The notes beneath the pieces were generated by a model. The model made no database searches. It saw only the letters and a list, made by a program, of their open reading frames with translations, and was not told the origin of the DNA. From Deltaproteobacteria bacterium (GTDB taxonomy: Bacteria > Desulfobacterota > GWC2-55-46): 6,294 nt of DNA. Location of the stretch: contig JACRNN010000027.1 of the NCBI GenBank assembly GCA_016234955.1, forward strand, positions 1 through 6,294, written 5' to 3'. Each line of letters begins with the position of its first letter. Position 1 is the first letter of the stretch. The position numbers and the translations under genes are program-made. Positions 5,917 to 6,294 of the stretch are shown one piece after another.

Positions 5917-5945
5917 TCCCACGGAAAACAATCATTACAGGTAAA

Positions 5946-6294
5946 TCAGTTTTTAGCAGGGCGGATGGCCCCCTCCTTCTCCATCCGTATAAAGATTTCT
6001 ACAATCTTCGGGTCCAGATCGGCACCCGAAAGAGAGCTTATATGCTCTAAAGCCTTCTTTCTCGGCCAGGCGGGACGGTAGGGACGATCTGAACACAGGG
6101 CGTCAAAGATGTCCGCAACGGTGAAGATGCGTGCTGACAAGGGTATCTGCTCACCTTTCAGCCCGCGGGGGTAACCTTTGCCGTCCCACCGCTCATGATG
6201 ACAATACGGGATATCCAGCGCCTGCCGGAGAAATTCGACAGGCGACAGCAGTTCATACGCATATTCCGGGTGCCTTCGCATTATCTCCCATTCA
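5946..6294 (-). CDS. HD-GYP domain protein, C-terminal part (cyclic-di-GMP phosphodiesterase type)
   Basis: Only the last 115 residues are in the window. The frame is open through the right edge, beginning EWEIMRRHPEY. It contains the GYP motif and its surroundings, HHERWDGKGYPRGLKGEQIP, followed by ARIFTVADIFDAL and SDRPYRPAW, all diagnostic of HD-GYP domains. These hydrolyse cyclic-di-GMP with a bi- or trinuclear metal centre. The HD dyad and any receiver or sensor domain would lie beyond the window, so catalytic competence and input signal cannot be judged. The in-frame ATG at 6281 is internal to the domain and not a likely start. The C-terminus is a short tail (EKEGAIRPAKN). An IS begins about 30 bp after the stop codon, so the coding sequence seen here is not interrupted. 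Confidence 0.9.
   Translation of the reverse strand, partial: EWEIMRRHPEYAYELLSPVEFLRQALDIPYCHHERWDGKGYPRGLKGEQIPLSARIFTVADIFDALCSDRPYRPAWPRKKALEHISSLSGADLDPKIVEIFIRMEKEGAIRPAKN

Larger units (their letters stand above)
4633..5937. other. Imperfect stem-loop split by the IS insertion (arms at 4633-4645 and 5919-5937)
   Basis: Left of the IS stand TAATGATT (4633-4640) and CGTGG (4641-4645). Right of it stand CCACG (5919-5923) and AATCATTA (5930-5937). With the IS removed these form an 8-bp plus 5-bp stem with a 6-nt bulge (5924-5929) and a loop of about 8 nt. It lies 8 bp after the HD-GYP stop codon, so it could have been a 3'-end hairpin of that gene. Confidence 0.5.

Overview
This is a bacterial chromosomal window in which every credible gene lies on the minus strand. 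Transcription runs from the right edge to the left: an HD-GYP signalling protein (partial), an IS3-family insertion sequence, a GlcD-type FAD oxidase, a GlcF-type iron-sulfur protein, then a glycoside hydrolase family 57 (GH57) enzyme that runs off the left edge. The sequence is GC-rich, uses ATA (Ile) and AGG (Arg) freely, and carries many short GC-rich palindromes between genes. With GlcD/GlcF and GH57, this resembles uncultured Deltaproteobacteria/Desulfobacterota or Nitrospirota. That placement is an impression from gene content, since no rRNA or marker gene is present.

Region by region. Positions 1-1033 hold the GH57 gene, in which all catalytic regions can be recognised but which is broken by an internal out-of-frame deletion near 883. 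Positions 1034-1270 hold a roughly 100-bp palindromic repeat and a weak terminator candidate. Positions 1271-2551 encode the GlcF-like protein. Positions 2552-2806 are a cluster of short palindromes and a direct repeat. Positions 2807-4231 encode the GlcD-like protein. Positions 4232-4652 are non-coding, with two more hairpins. Positions 4653-5916 are an apparently intact IS3-group element with imperfect 28-bp terminal inverted repeats, orfA, orfB and an in-frame A6G slippage site. Positions 5946-6294 are the C-terminal part of an HD-GYP protein.

How the genes fit together. GlcD and GlcF are the flavin and iron-sulfur subunits of a 2-hydroxyacid (glycolate or D-lactate type) dehydrogenase that would feed electrons towards the quinone pool. 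No GlcE-type subunit lies between or beside them. GH57 (alpha-glucan transfer or hydrolysis) and HD-GYP (cyclic-di-GMP hydrolysis) look like unrelated neighbours. I see no new defence, mobile or biosynthetic system. The most informative observations are the broken GH57 gene, the insertion of the IS into what appears to have been an imperfect stem-loop downstream of the HD-GYP gene, and the family of palindromes in the intergenic spaces.
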